Assembly: GCA_903899985.1 (NCBI GenBank)
Contig: CAIULL010000062.1
Span: 1 to 64,000 of the forward strand
Origin: an uncultured Schlesneria sp.
GTDB taxonomy: Bacteria; Planctomycetota; Planctomycetia; Planctomycetales; Planctomycetaceae
Reading direction: 5' to 3'
DNA length: 64,000 nt
Under the pieces are notes generated by a model, which did no database searches, was not told the DNA's origin, and saw only the letters and a program-made list of their open reading frames with translations. Shown piece after piece: positions 54,701-63,573 of the stretch. How positions within the stretch are numbered: position 1 is the first letter of the stretch; the number at the start of each line of letters is the position of its first letter. The translations under genes were made by a program, and so were the position numbers.

Positions 54701-54859
54701 GTGCCGAAAACAGGTCCCGTCATTGGTTCCTTTTGTTTCGACAGCGTTTGGTCCGAATCAGATCGATCTTGACCCCTATTCATGACCGTACGATAACCTT
54801 GCAAAACTCACGCGAACGCAACCAATTCAGGCTTGAGATTTTGTTAGGGGTACATTTCG

Positions 54860-55780
54860 ATGGCGGATCGAATCGAGCCACATTTAGATGATTCCGACCC
54901 AACGGATCTGGAAACGGAAGATTGGGAACAGGATGAAGTCAGTAATGACTCTCTTTCTGAAGCGCCACTTGAGGACTGGGGTGGTGGTGAATTAGAGGCC
55001 GCCTACCTCAAAGCTCTTAGCGCATTAGAAGCTTCCGAATCCGAGATGCCACAGAAAACGGAAGAAGCAGTATCATCACCGCGCACATCCAACCCTACCG
55101 ATGGCTCAATTGAAGCCAGACACCTTTCTTCAGTAACGACCACGAAAAACGAAGAGATCGCTGCCGCTGAATCCGATTTAATAGACGAGATCGACTTCAG
55201 TGCAAACAGTCCCGAGTCTGTCATCAACGCCGAAGAATCGCCGCCTGTTATTGAAGTCCGACCCACGCCCCGGCAGATCATTGAAGCATGCCTGTTCGTC
55301 GGCGGTAACCCGCTGACCTCCAGCCGAATATCCGTCGTTTTACGAGGCGAATTCGATGCGGATTTTGTCGATCGTGAAATCAATGAACTTAACCGGCTTT
55401 ACGCTGTCGAAGAGCGTCCGTATGAAATCCGACTCGGCGAGGGAGGGTATCGACTGGCATTACGTGATGAGTTCGAACGCATCAGACACAAAGTTTATGG
55501 CCTCGGTCCCAAGGAAGTTCGCTTGTCGCAAGAGGCGTTAGAAGTCCTGGCTGTCGTCGCTTATCATCAGCCCATCAAACAGGCCCGAGTCGAAGAATTG
55601 GGAAAGCCCGGCTGTGGTCCGATTCTTCGACAACTCGTACGGCGCGAACTGATCGCCATCTCGCGTGATCCGGAACATCCCAAGGATGTCAACTACAAAA
55701 CGACGCCCCGCTTTTTATCGTTGTTCGGTATTGGCAGCCTTGACGAACTTCCGAGACACGAACAAGTGACTTATAAATAA
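54860..55780 (+). CDS. scpB: Segregation and condensation protein B, with long acidic N-terminal extension
   Basis: A 306-residue protein starting at ATG 54860, with AGGGG 9 nt upstream. The ScpB core runs from about residue 137: RQIIEACLFVGGNPLTSSRISVVL, EERPYEIRLGEGGYRLALRDEFE, KEVRLSQEALEVLAVVAYHQPIKQARVEELGKPGCGPILRQLVRRELI and TTPRFLSLFGIGSLDELP, the two winged helices of the protein that binds the SMC-ScpA kleisin in chromosome segregation. Residues 1-135 are an acidic, probably unstructured extension rich in Asp, Glu and Ser, not seen in the usual 190-residue ScpB. No scpA or smc gene is in the window. The small DUF4177-like gene follows after 50 bp. Confidence 0.93.
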   Translation: MADRIEPHLDDSDPTDLETEDWEQDEVSNDSLSEAPLEDWGGGELEAAYLKALSALEASESEMPQKTEEAVSSPRTSNPTDGSIEARHLSSVTTTKNEEIAAAESDLIDEIDFSANSPESVINAEESPPVIEVRPTPRQIIEACLFVGGNPLTSSRISVVLRGEFDADFVDREINELNRLYAVEERPYEIRLGEGGYRLALRDEFERIRHKVYGLGPKEVRLSQEALEVLAVVAYHQPIKQARVEELGKPGCGPILRQLVRRELIAISRDPEHPKDVNYKTTPRFLSLFGIGSLDELPRHEQVTYK

Positions 55781-55829
55781 GGATGGTTTCAGGCATCAGA
55801 TGCGAAAAGGTCCAGAAAGGACAGTGGTG

Positions 55830-56162
55830 ATGAATTCGATCTTTCAAAGGTTGAAACGCGGTCCTGTCGCGACAGTACTTGGATTAGCAGCCGGTTATAT
55901 TCTAGCTGGAATGCCGCATTCTTTGTCTCCAACAAAGGGGATCGCCTATGCGCAGTTGACGGCAGACGCGACGAATTGGGAATACAAAACGACTTCGATC
56001 GATTCAGCGTCTCTTCAAACGACATTGACGGCACTCGGAGCGGATGGCTGGGACGTCTTTTCAGTGACCACGAGTGATGCCAGCGTCGAGACCGGACCGG
56101 ATGGAAAGGCCCATATGACCACACAGCGGTTTGAAGTGATCGCGAAACGAAAACAACGATGA
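55830..56162 (+). CDS. Small exported DUF4177-like protein
   Basis: About 110 residues from the ATG at 55830, preceded by AGGA at a proper distance; a frame open to 55800 adds 10 residues. The N terminus looks like a signal peptide or anchor (VATVLGLAAGYILAGMP). The mature part has WEYKTTSIDSASLQTTLTALGADGWDVFSV and MTTQRFEVIAKRKQR, matching the WEYK...LNxLGxxGWEL pattern of DUF4177, a small alpha/beta fold of unknown role. It is 50 bp downstream of scpB and convergent with the aminopeptidase gene; cotranscription with scpB is possible. Confidence 0.72.
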   Translation: MNSIFQRLKRGPVATVLGLAAGYILAGMPHSLSPTKGIAYAQLTADATNWEYKTTSIDSASLQTTLTALGADGWDVFSVTTSDASVETGPDGKAHMTTQRFEVIAKRKQR

Positions 56163-56175
56163 AGGGCAGATCGCC

Positions 56176-57417
56176 TCAGTCAGAGCCAGGATCGCTAATC
56201 TTAGAGCCGACCAGTGATTCGATCGCATCCAGCTCGAGCGGCGCATGGCGAGTCAGTGATTCGACACCCGAATCCGTCACGACGACAGTATCTTCGACTC
56301 GAATATAAATCTGTTCGTCCTTGACCCATAACTGCGGGTCCAATGCGAAGACAAGCCCTTCTTTTAACGGTTTTGAACGGTAGCTTCCCACATCGTGAAC
56401 GGCCATTCCCACAGGATGTGTGAACGCAACTTCCGATTCGATCATCGCTTTGGCGGCATCTCGATACGCCGGCTTTGACCAAGGCCAATCCGACCATTTG
56501 GGGCGGATCACTTCCGCCGCCTCCTGTGCTAACTGGCTGACCAGGACATGAGGCCGGATCGTGTTCAGCAGGACTTTATGGTACTCCACAACGAACCCGT
56601 ACAGTTCTCGCTGAAGCGGTGAATAGCGAGCATTGACCGGCCACATCCGGCCAATGTCACTCGTGTAACAATCGCAATCAGGGGCATAGTCCATGAGGAT
56701 CAGATCACCGTCACGCAGGAGACTCTGGTTTCGGTAATAATGAGCGTTCCAGATGTTAACACCGCTTGCCACGATCGGACGGTATCCCGGCCCGCGCGCA
56801 CCGGATCTCAAAAACCGGTAATCGGCAATCGCAGCAAGTTCAAATTCAACAAGTCCCGGCCGAGTGATTCTGATCGCATCGATAATGGCCTTTGCCGTCA
56901 GTTCCCCCGCAGTTCGCATTAACGCAATTTCGCGAGGACTTTTAATCAGCCTCAATTGATCAAGGATGGGAGAAAGATCGCAGAACGTGGCGTGGGGACA
57001 GATTGTGGCCAGTTTCAATTGAAACAAGTTTTCCGTCGATGGACGACGATCCCAAGGGTCTGAGTCCCGCAAATGCTTTGCGTGCATCAGCGTATCACGG
57101 CAAGCCTCTCGTCCCTCTGCCGGAGCCATTGGCACGTAAACGCAGTTCGCGTTGAGAATGTCCTGTGCAAGAGCCTCAAGCGGTTTGACATTATCGATAC
57201 CCGTGAGACGAACGGCTGATTCCGGGTCGCTTGAATTGAGTTGCGGACCTTCACTTCTTTCTTGTTTGAGATCCCGTGGCGGAAGATAGAGCGTCGTTGA
57301 GCGATTGCGCCCGTCGAGTTGCAGATACGCATGCGGAACCTCGACGCCGCACAAATAATGAAACTCATTCGTCTGCCTGAACAAGTCGAATGCACCTGTT
57401 GCTGACGCCCCTTGCAC
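56176..57417 (-). CDS. pepP: Xaa-Pro aminopeptidase (M24/aminopeptidase P); true start probably further upstream
   Basis: From GTG 57417 the protein has 413 residues, with the creatinase/aminopeptidase P N-domain (DLFRQTNEFHYLCGVEVPHAYL) and the pita-bread catalytic domain. Metal ligands are visible in DYAPDCDCYTSDIGRMWPV (two Asp), THPVGMAVHD (His) and YIRVEDTVVV (Glu); the fifth site, usually EP, reads LDPQLW. It removes an N-terminal residue ahead of proline. However, conserved N-domain sequence continues upstream of this GTG (PPDEFNARRNKVYDEIGTSVAVVQ) up to about 57480, so the natural start lies before it; the frame back to TAG 57568-57570 contains no ATG, GTG or TTG. An ATC at 57505-57507 with AGAGG 7 nt upstream is the best candidate and would give about 443 residues. 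The gene follows the DUF4175-like gene on the same strand. Confidence 0.85.
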   Translation of the reverse strand: MQGASATGAFDLFRQTNEFHYLCGVEVPHAYLQLDGRNRSTTLYLPPRDLKQERSEGPQLNSSDPESAVRLTGIDNVKPLEALAQDILNANCVYVPMAPAEGREACRDTLMHAKHLRDSDPWDRRPSTENLFQLKLATICPHATFCDLSPILDQLRLIKSPREIALMRTAGELTAKAIIDAIRITRPGLVEFELAAIADYRFLRSGARGPGYRPIVASGVNIWNAHYYRNQSLLRDGDLILMDYAPDCDCYTSDIGRMWPVNARYSPLQRELYGFVVEYHKVLLNTIRPHVLVSQLAQEAAEVIRPKWSDWPWSKPAYRDAAKAMIESEVAFTHPVGMAVHDVGSYRSKPLKEGLVFALDPQLWVKDEQIYIRVEDTVVVTDSGVESLTRHAPLELDAIESLVGSKISDPGSD

Positions 57418-57504
57418 AACAGCTACGGACGTACCGATTTCGTCGTAAACCTTGTTACGGCGTGCATTGAATTCGTCGGGGGGAAAGACGGCCTGATAGT
57501 GAGT

Positions 57505-57519
57505 GATCGCGAAACCTCT
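57505..57519 (-). promoter_or_regulatory. Candidate non-canonical start (ATC) with ribosome binding site for aminopeptidase P
   Basis: On the minus strand AGAGG is followed after 7 nt by an ATC codon (57507-57505) in frame with the aminopeptidase gene. Starting there yields THYQAVFPPDEFNARR after the initiator, the expected length of the N terminus of the family. Either ATC is used as a rare start or an ATG has mutated or been misread. Confidence 0.35.
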
Positions 57520-57567
57520 CAGCTGACGCGGACAGGAAAACAGAATTAAAAACTCTCGTACGTGACC

Positions 57568-60500
57568 CTATTTTCCAGCCTTTTTTTCGGTTTCCGCCTT
57601 CTGTCGCGCGAGATCACGAGTGAACTTTTCGTAGACTTGGCGATAGGCGGGCGGAATAGGCGTCCGTTTTGATTGCACCTGGCTGACGTCACGCTTGGGC
57701 TCTTTTTCTCCAGACCGCTGGGACCCCGACTTCTGCAGATCAAGGTTCTTCAACATTTCCTGGAATTGTTGCTGGCGAGCTTTCGATTCTGGTGATTCTT
57801 CAGCTCGCTTCGATTCATCCAGATATTTAGAAAGTCGGTCGGCGAATTGTTGCATTTCGGCCTGGTTCCAACCCAGTTGCTCAAGAACCTCAGGATCAAC
57901 TGATCCTCGCTCCAGATCATTTTTCAACTTCTGCAGAACAAGCTCTGTTGCCTGGCGATTGTATTCAAGATTCGCATCGTCCCCTGGCCCAACGTCGGGT
58001 GTCTCACCACCGTTTGTCGCCGATCCGTCACCTTCGCCGCCAGTTCCTCCCTGACCATTGAAGCTGTTACCAGGCTTGCCCGGTTTGGACTGAGCTCCTG
58101 AATCGCCAGAAGGCTTACCACCGGGGTCTCCTTTTCCAGGTTCATCACCCTCACCCTTGGCACCTTTGCCCCCTTTGCCTGATTCCGAATCGCCTTTACC
58201 AGACTTGGTACCTTCGTCAGATTTTTCGCTTCCTGACTTCTTGTCTCCCCCCTTTTGACCTTCACCCGATTGACCCTCTTTCGAGTCGGAATCGTTCGAC
58301 TGTTTTTCGCCCGATTTTTTCAGGCTGTCCGATTTCTTGTCCCCCGAATCCTTGCTTTCAGACTTTTTACCGGACTTCCCGTTACCGGACTTCCCGCTCG
58401 ATGCATCGTCACTTGCCTCTGAATTCTTGTCTTTCGACGGCGACTTACCGTCAGCTTTCTTCCCAGACTCGGAATCAGAAGACGAATCAGAATCGGACGG
58501 GTCATCCTTCTTGGAGCCGTCCGCTTTTTTTGAATTGGATTGTTTCGACTTCGGCGAACTTGATGAGTCGCCAGACTGATCACCGTTGTCTTGCGGAGTC
58601 TTCTGCGAGTCAGATCCTGGTTCCTGTTTCGCTTTGCCGTTGGGTGATGGCTGATTTTCCTTCGACGCTTTACCGTCAGCGTCTTTCATTTCGCCTGGAT
58701 CGGCGTCGGGTTTTGATGAACCATCGTCCGAGCGTGGTTCTTTACGGCCACCCGGTTTCTTTCCCGTATCCGTATCATTCGTCTGCTTTTCCTCGGATTC
58801 CTTCTGGGTTTCTTCACGTGGAGTCAGATCCGGGCGCGTTGCTGGCTTTTCATTGGGATCGCGTTTGACCTTATCGTTTTTTGCCTTACCTGGCTGGCTG
58901 TTAGGGTCGTGATCTGGTTTTGCCGTGCCCGATTCTGTGCCGTCGGCAGGCCGCTTGACGGAATCAGGCGAATCCGGAGCTTGTTCGCCGGGCCCCTTTG
59001 GTGGTGTATTTGAATCGGAATTCTTCGGTTTCGTTTTCGATTTGCCACCGTCGGGCGAAGTTTCCTGTTTTGGAGAGTTCTCGTTTAGTCCTGTCGGAAG
59101 ATTGTCTTTGTCTGGTTTCTGAGATTCGGTTTTCGACTTGTCACCTTCCGCCTTCGATGATTGCTGCTTACTTTCGTTTTTATCAGATGCGGATTGCTTG
59201 CCGGTTTTCTTATCGTTTGCTGGCTGATCGGATTTGTCCTTGACCTTTTCCTGATTCGCCTTGTTCTTCGCATTATCAGACGCTTCAGCCTCGGACTTGG
59301 AACCGTTTGCTTCTGGATCAGACTTCGACTGGTCCGTCTGATTTTTTTCGGGATCCTTTTTGTCACCTTGTTTCGGCTGATTGTCCTGTTTAGACCGGTC
59401 TTTTTCTGCCGGCATTTCGTCGTTTTGATCGGATGGATTTTTATCTGTCGCCGAGTCCTTTGCGGGATCGTCGTTTAACGAAGATTTATCTCCCTTGGGT
59501 AAATCCCCTTTCGTTTTTTCTTTTTTTGGTTGAGCGCCGTCAGTTCGATCCGTCTTAGACTGGTCCCCTTCCGGCTTTTCCGAACTTGATTGTTCCTCAC
59601 TCGACTTGTCGCCGGTCGATGATTTCTGCTTATCGCCAACGTTCTTCTTCGGAACGTTTTGAGGCTCTGACTTATCTCGTTTGTCGGTGGGATTCTGTTC
59701 GGATTGTTCCTTATCGCTCGACATATCCTGCGTTTCTTTTGTGGCAGGTTCTGGCTTCGATCGATTCGGATCAGACTGCTCTGGCGATTGTAAATCACCC
59801 GGTTTTGTCGGCTTTTTGGCATCCTGTTGGAATTTTTCGACAAGGCGTTTGAGCGCTTCGTCGTCTTGAGATCCATCAGAACTGAGTGGCTTGGTCGACT
59901 GATTGTCCCCCTTGGTCTCATCCGCTTTCGCAGTATCGTTCGCCTTGTTCCCTCGTTCGCTCTTTGAAGTCCCCTTGGACTGACCGGCGGCGGTTTGTGG
60001 ATCAGCGGATTGCCCCTGCTTTTCTGACTCGCCTGACTTATTTTGTGATTGAGCCGTCTGATCCTGTTGAGGTTGATCCTCGTTGTTTTTATTGAGTTGT
60101 TTCGGATCGGTCTCGCTGGATGCGGTCTCTGTTGTCTTTTGACGTTCTTTCGATTCGGAGTCAGCTTGCATCGCTTGATCAGTCGGATCGGAATTGACGT
60201 CGCGCTCGGCCTCGGCCAGTTTCTGTTCCAGGCGATCGTTTTGTTCGGCCAACTGTTGTTCGACATCCTTTTTCGAAACGGGTTCCGTGACCCGAATTTT
60301 GACCTTCGGCGTATTTCGTGTATTCTGCTTTGGTTGCTTGTTGTCGTAGGCCTCGATCCACAACTCGAGCAAATCGCCGTTCTTCACATTGAGTTTGGCG
60401 AGCGATAGCCGGTGCTTGAGCGTGAGTTGTGGAACTCGCCCCTCAGAAAGTTGCTCGCGAACAATTTTCTGTCCCGCTTTTTCGATGTTCAAATAGAGAT

Positions 60501-61878
60501 AGCTCAGTTCAAAATCGGGATCGCGCGCCTGAATCAGTAGAGGTATCTCGCCGTTCGCAGAAGATTCTAAATCTCGTTCCGGGTACAGCAGTGCGATTTC
60601 CGGGGGCAAATCGGGGCGAATTGTCAGGCCATGGTTCGTCGGTGCTGTGTCCCTTCGCCCATCCTCGGTCCTGCAATCAATCCGGTAGTATTTCGGAAAG
60701 GTCCCGTCTGATCGCAGTGATAACGTCCAGGCCCCCTGGAGCTGACGCCCGCCAGCATTGACCGACATCGTTGCTTCTTCGCCAGTGGGTCCAGCCAGAG
60801 GTTCATCCATGAACTGAATCATTCCCATCCGCACGGGCATGTTTGTCCTTGCATTAACAACGACCTTGGCTCCTTCCCAGGCATCGATCTGGCCGTTATT
60901 CGCTTGTTCGATCGGCGGCAATTTCATGTACGGCGGGAACTCAATCCGAATGTTTTCAATGTTGGCCGATGGCGGCTGCTCGACGGTGATCTTATAGATT
61001 GCCGATTCAGCATCCCCTGCTTTGATCGAATATGTCAGATCCTGCATCAACCCTTGAGAGGACTCGCCAATGACCTGGCCTTTGAATCGAGTTTGACCTT
61101 CCGCTTCAACTCGTAGTTCAACCGGTTCGCGATGAAATTTACCGTCGGCAGACGTGTAGAGCAGCCAGACCTGGTGTGGAATTTCTCCACCAAGATCGAC
61201 CTGAACTTCAACCGATTGCGTATGGGCCGGAACCGTGATGTCCCCCGGCTTCACCGACAGTATTTCTGATCGAGTGGCCAGCGGAACTTCGGCGGCAGGA
61301 AGCAGTCCGCGCCAGATCGAATTCGAGATTTTCTTGGGTGACAACAGCGCATACAGACAAAACATCACGATCACGGCAAGCAGCACATAGGCTGTGCGTA
61401 CCAGCGGCCGATGATCAATGGCGTTTGACACATCGACTTGTTGCAGTCGTACTGCCGCACGCCGCTCCATCGCCCGAATGATTGCGGGATTAACCTCACG
61501 ACCGGCCGCCTTGAGATCAATCAAATTCAGCAGATTGCTCTTCAACTCAGGCTCCGCCTTTTCGATTTCCCTTGCGGCGAATAAACCGTTGACCGAGCGA
61601 AATGACGGGACGCCGACTTTCCACACCAGCCAGGATATTGTCGAAATCATCAGCGTCGAAAGCAGAACCCATCGCCAGGCGGGCCCAAAACCATCGCGGA
61701 CGACCCATTGATCGAACACGACAAACAACAGCAGATACCCCAGGAACATTGCGGCAACGCCTGCCAATGCCGTGAGCAAATCCGTCGTCCGGATCGTCGA
61801 ACGTGTTTTTTCCAGCTTCAGACCGACATACTCGTCAAAATCGACATAGTTGCCCGGATTAGATGTAGTCGTCATCAT
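57568..61878 (-). CDS. DUF4175-like giant membrane protein with about 730-residue charged low-complexity region
   Basis: A 1436-residue protein. Residues about 32-56, 68-90 and 160-180 are membrane helices; residues about 195-535 form several beta-rich domains (EILSVKPGDITVPAHTQSVEVQVDLGG ... LPPEIALLYPERD), as in planctomycete and proteobacterial DUF4175-type proteins. A coiled coil (VEQQLAEQNDRLEQKLAEAERD) leads into residues about 565-1298, almost only Lys, Asp, Ser, Glu, Gln, Pro, Gly and Asn. A helical C-terminal domain (residues about 1299-1436; LEYNRQATELVLQKLKNDLERG...) follows. Related proteins often lie near MoxR ATPase and von Willebrand (Bat-type) genes in planctomycetes; those would be outside the window. 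Its role is unknown. The aminopeptidase gene follows in the same frame after a single TAG and spacer. Confidence 0.8.
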   Translation of the reverse strand: MMTTTSNPGNYVDFDEYVGLKLEKTRSTIRTTDLLTALAGVAAMFLGYLLLFVVFDQWVVRDGFGPAWRWVLLSTLMISTISWLVWKVGVPSFRSVNGLFAAREIEKAEPELKSNLLNLIDLKAAGREVNPAIIRAMERRAAVRLQQVDVSNAIDHRPLVRTAYVLLAVIVMFCLYALLSPKKISNSIWRGLLPAAEVPLATRSEILSVKPGDITVPAHTQSVEVQVDLGGEIPHQVWLLYTSADGKFHREPVELRVEAEGQTRFKGQVIGESSQGLMQDLTYSIKAGDAESAIYKITVEQPPSANIENIRIEFPPYMKLPPIEQANNGQIDAWEGAKVVVNARTNMPVRMGMIQFMDEPLAGPTGEEATMSVNAGGRQLQGAWTLSLRSDGTFPKYYRIDCRTEDGRRDTAPTNHGLTIRPDLPPEIALLYPERDLESSANGEIPLLIQARDPDFELSYLYLNIEKAGQKIVREQLSEGRVPQLTLKHRLSLAKLNVKNGDLLELWIEAYDNKQPKQNTRNTPKVKIRVTEPVSKKDVEQQLAEQNDRLEQKLAEAERDVNSDPTDQAMQADSESKERQKTTETASSETDPKQLNKNNEDQPQQDQTAQSQNKSGESEKQGQSADPQTAAGQSKGTSKSERGNKANDTAKADETKGDNQSTKPLSSDGSQDDEALKRLVEKFQQDAKKPTKPGDLQSPEQSDPNRSKPEPATKETQDMSSDKEQSEQNPTDKRDKSEPQNVPKKNVGDKQKSSTGDKSSEEQSSSEKPEGDQSKTDRTDGAQPKKEKTKGDLPKGDKSSLNDDPAKDSATDKNPSDQNDEMPAEKDRSKQDNQPKQGDKKDPEKNQTDQSKSDPEANGSKSEAEASDNAKNKANQEKVKDKSDQPANDKKTGKQSASDKNESKQQSSKAEGDKSKTESQKPDKDNLPTGLNENSPKQETSPDGGKSKTKPKNSDSNTPPKGPGEQAPDSPDSVKRPADGTESGTAKPDHDPNSQPGKAKNDKVKRDPNEKPATRPDLTPREETQKESEEKQTNDTDTGKKPGGRKEPRSDDGSSKPDADPGEMKDADGKASKENQPSPNGKAKQEPGSDSQKTPQDNGDQSGDSSSSPKSKQSNSKKADGSKKDDPSDSDSSSDSESGKKADGKSPSKDKNSEASDDASSGKSGNGKSGKKSESKDSGDKKSDSLKKSGEKQSNDSDSKEGQSGEGQKGGDKKSGSEKSDEGTKSGKGDSESGKGGKGAKGEGDEPGKGDPGGKPSGDSGAQSKPGKPGNSFNGQGGTGGEGDGSATNGGETPDVGPGDDANLEYNRQATELVLQKLKNDLERGSVDPEVLEQLGWNQAEMQQFADRLSKYLDESKRAEESPESKARQQQFQEMLKNLDLQKSGSQRSGEKEPKRDVSQVQSKRTPIPPAYRQVYEKFTRDLARQKAETEKKAGK
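57985..60186 (-). repeat. Low-complexity Lys/Asp/Ser-rich coding tract
   Basis: This part of the DUF4175-like gene encodes roughly 730 residues of degenerate KSD/GDK/QSK-type repeats without a fixed period. The bias makes long false open frames in other reading frames, including a hydrophobic one on the plus strand at 59161-59478 that is not a gene. Confidence 0.85.
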
Positions 61879-62143
61879 CGAACTCCACTGCCGAGAAAAA
61901 AGACGCGATGTCTATTTTCTATTATTCGGGCATGCCAAATTTGTCAACAAGTCTCGGACAATCGTTGTTGGGCTTTCACTTTCTCGCGGCGCACCTACGA
62001 TACCATAATTCGACGCAATACGAGGTCGAAGAGTTGCCGAAATTCTTCCTGATTAATTTTGGGATTGATCTCGCCAAACATGATGTCAGTTCCTAGGGTT
62101 TAGTTTTCCATTTGATCTGTTCTCGATTTGCAGATACTTTCTC

Positions 62144-63487
62144 ATGATGTTTAAGCGTGTCCATTCCGTACTGATCGTCGAAGACGAAGATATTATCCGC
62201 ACGTCGCTGCGTGAATTTCTGGTCGAAGAGGGTTACGAAGTCGCCGTCGCCTCAACGGTGGCTGCCGGTATCCACCAGGCCAAGTTAAAGGATTACGACG
62301 TTGCAATTTGTGACGTCCAGCTTCCTGACGGGGATGGCCTGGTTTTGCTCCGGCGCCTCCAGCAACTGAATCCGAATATTTCGGGACTGATTATCACCGC
62401 CTATGCCACGGTCGAAAATGCGATTGAGGCATTCAAATCGGGAGCGTTTGATTTCCTCGTCAAGCCGGTCATTTTCGATGATCTGGCGAACAAACTCAGG
62501 CGATTGTTTGAGTACCGCGAACTGTATCTGGAAAATCAAGCACTTCGCCGCGAGCTTTCTCGACGTGATGACAGCGACGAAATCGTCGGATCCAGTAAAG
62601 CCATTCAACACGTGCGTGATGCAATTCGCAAGGTGGCCGTCACCAACGCCAATGCGCTGCTGGTGGGAGAGTCAGGAACCGGCAAGGAATTGTTTGCTCG
62701 AGCGATCCACAAGTGGGGGCCAAAACAGAATGAACGATTCATGGTCGCCAGTTGTTCGACTCGTCCCGATTCCGAGCTTGAATCCATGCTCTTCGGCACG
62801 GTAGGGAACGCGGGCGAGAATCCCGGATTATTTCGACATGTCGGCCAGGGAACGCTGTTCCTGGACGAAGTAACCCAGCTGCCGCTTGCCACACAGGGAA
62901 AACTACTGAGAGCCATCGAAAAGCAAGAGGTCACGCCAGGCGGTGGAACTGAGCCTTACGCCGCCAATGCCCGCGTTATCGCCGCCACGACGAAAGATCT
63001 GACCGTCGAAATCGCCGCAGGTAGGTTCCAGGAGGATCTGTTTTACCGTTTGGACGGGGTCAAAATCTGTATCCCTCCGTTACGGGAACGACTGGACGAC
63101 ATTCCAGAACTGGTCGAGTTCTTCATTGGTAAGCATGCTCGGGCCATGGGACGCAAAGCGACCCTCGCCTCCAGCGATACAATCCGACTGCTGATGTCAG
63201 CTCAATGGAAGGGGAACGTTCGGCAACTCGATAACGCGATCGAGCGGGCCGTCATGATGAGCGAAGGAACGCATGTCCGTCCGACCGATCTGCCGCCGGA
63301 TTTGCGAGGTGCCGAACAGCCATTACCCGACACGGACGATCTCCGTTCTGCCCTGCGTCATTACGAGCGCCTGCACATTTTGCGTGTCCTCGATCAATTC
63401 CCGGACAAACGTGAAGCAGCCAAACGCCTCAAGCTAGGCTTGTCGAGCCTTTATCGAAAAATTGAAGAGCTGGGAATCGATTTGTAA
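62144..63487 (+). CDS. NtrC-family response regulator without a GAFTGA motif
   Basis: A 447-residue three-domain regulator. Receiver: VEDED (Asp13-15 region), phosphoacceptor Asp57 (AICDVQLPDGDG), Thr/Ala pair ITAYAT and Lys107. AAA+ domain: Walker A VGESGTGKE (175-182), Walker B GTLFLDEV (Asp241), R-finger region RFQEDLFYRLDGVKICIPPLRER. C-terminal Fis-type helix-turn-helix: HILRVLDQFPDKREAAKRLKLGLSSLYRKI. The L1 loop, where sigma-54 activators have GAFTGA, instead reads MLFGTVGNAGENPGLF (about 215-230), so contact with sigma-54 is probably lost or changed. It is divergent from the DUF4175-like gene; no sensor kinase gene is next to it. Confidence 0.9.
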   Translation: MMFKRVHSVLIVEDEDIIRTSLREFLVEEGYEVAVASTVAAGIHQAKLKDYDVAICDVQLPDGDGLVLLRRLQQLNPNISGLIITAYATVENAIEAFKSGAFDFLVKPVIFDDLANKLRRLFEYRELYLENQALRRELSRRDDSDEIVGSSKAIQHVRDAIRKVAVTNANALLVGESGTGKELFARAIHKWGPKQNERFMVASCSTRPDSELESMLFGTVGNAGENPGLFRHVGQGTLFLDEVTQLPLATQGKLLRAIEKQEVTPGGGTEPYAANARVIAATTKDLTVEIAAGRFQEDLFYRLDGVKICIPPLRERLDDIPELVEFFIGKHARAMGRKATLASSDTIRLLMSAQWKGNVRQLDNAIERAVMMSEGTHVRPTDLPPDLRGAEQPLPDTDDLRSALRHYERLHILRVLDQFPDKREAAKRLKLGLSSLYRKIEELGIDL

Positions 63488-63573
63488 TTCCGCTTGCATC
63501 AGGCACGCAGAGTACGACACGGTGTTCCGGGCTTCAAAAATTGGATTTTACTGGTCGTTGGACTAACAAACGC

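Noticed and set aside
59161-59478. Plus-strand 105-codon hydrophobic frame that looks like a membrane protein
   Set aside because: It is the reverse of the Lys/Asp/Ser-rich tract in the DUF4175-like gene; codon bias there creates the hydrophobic reading.
59475-60266. 263-codon Arg/Asn-rich minus-strand frame in the low-complexity tract
   Set aside because: Frame-shifted reading of the DUF4175-like protein; no independent features.
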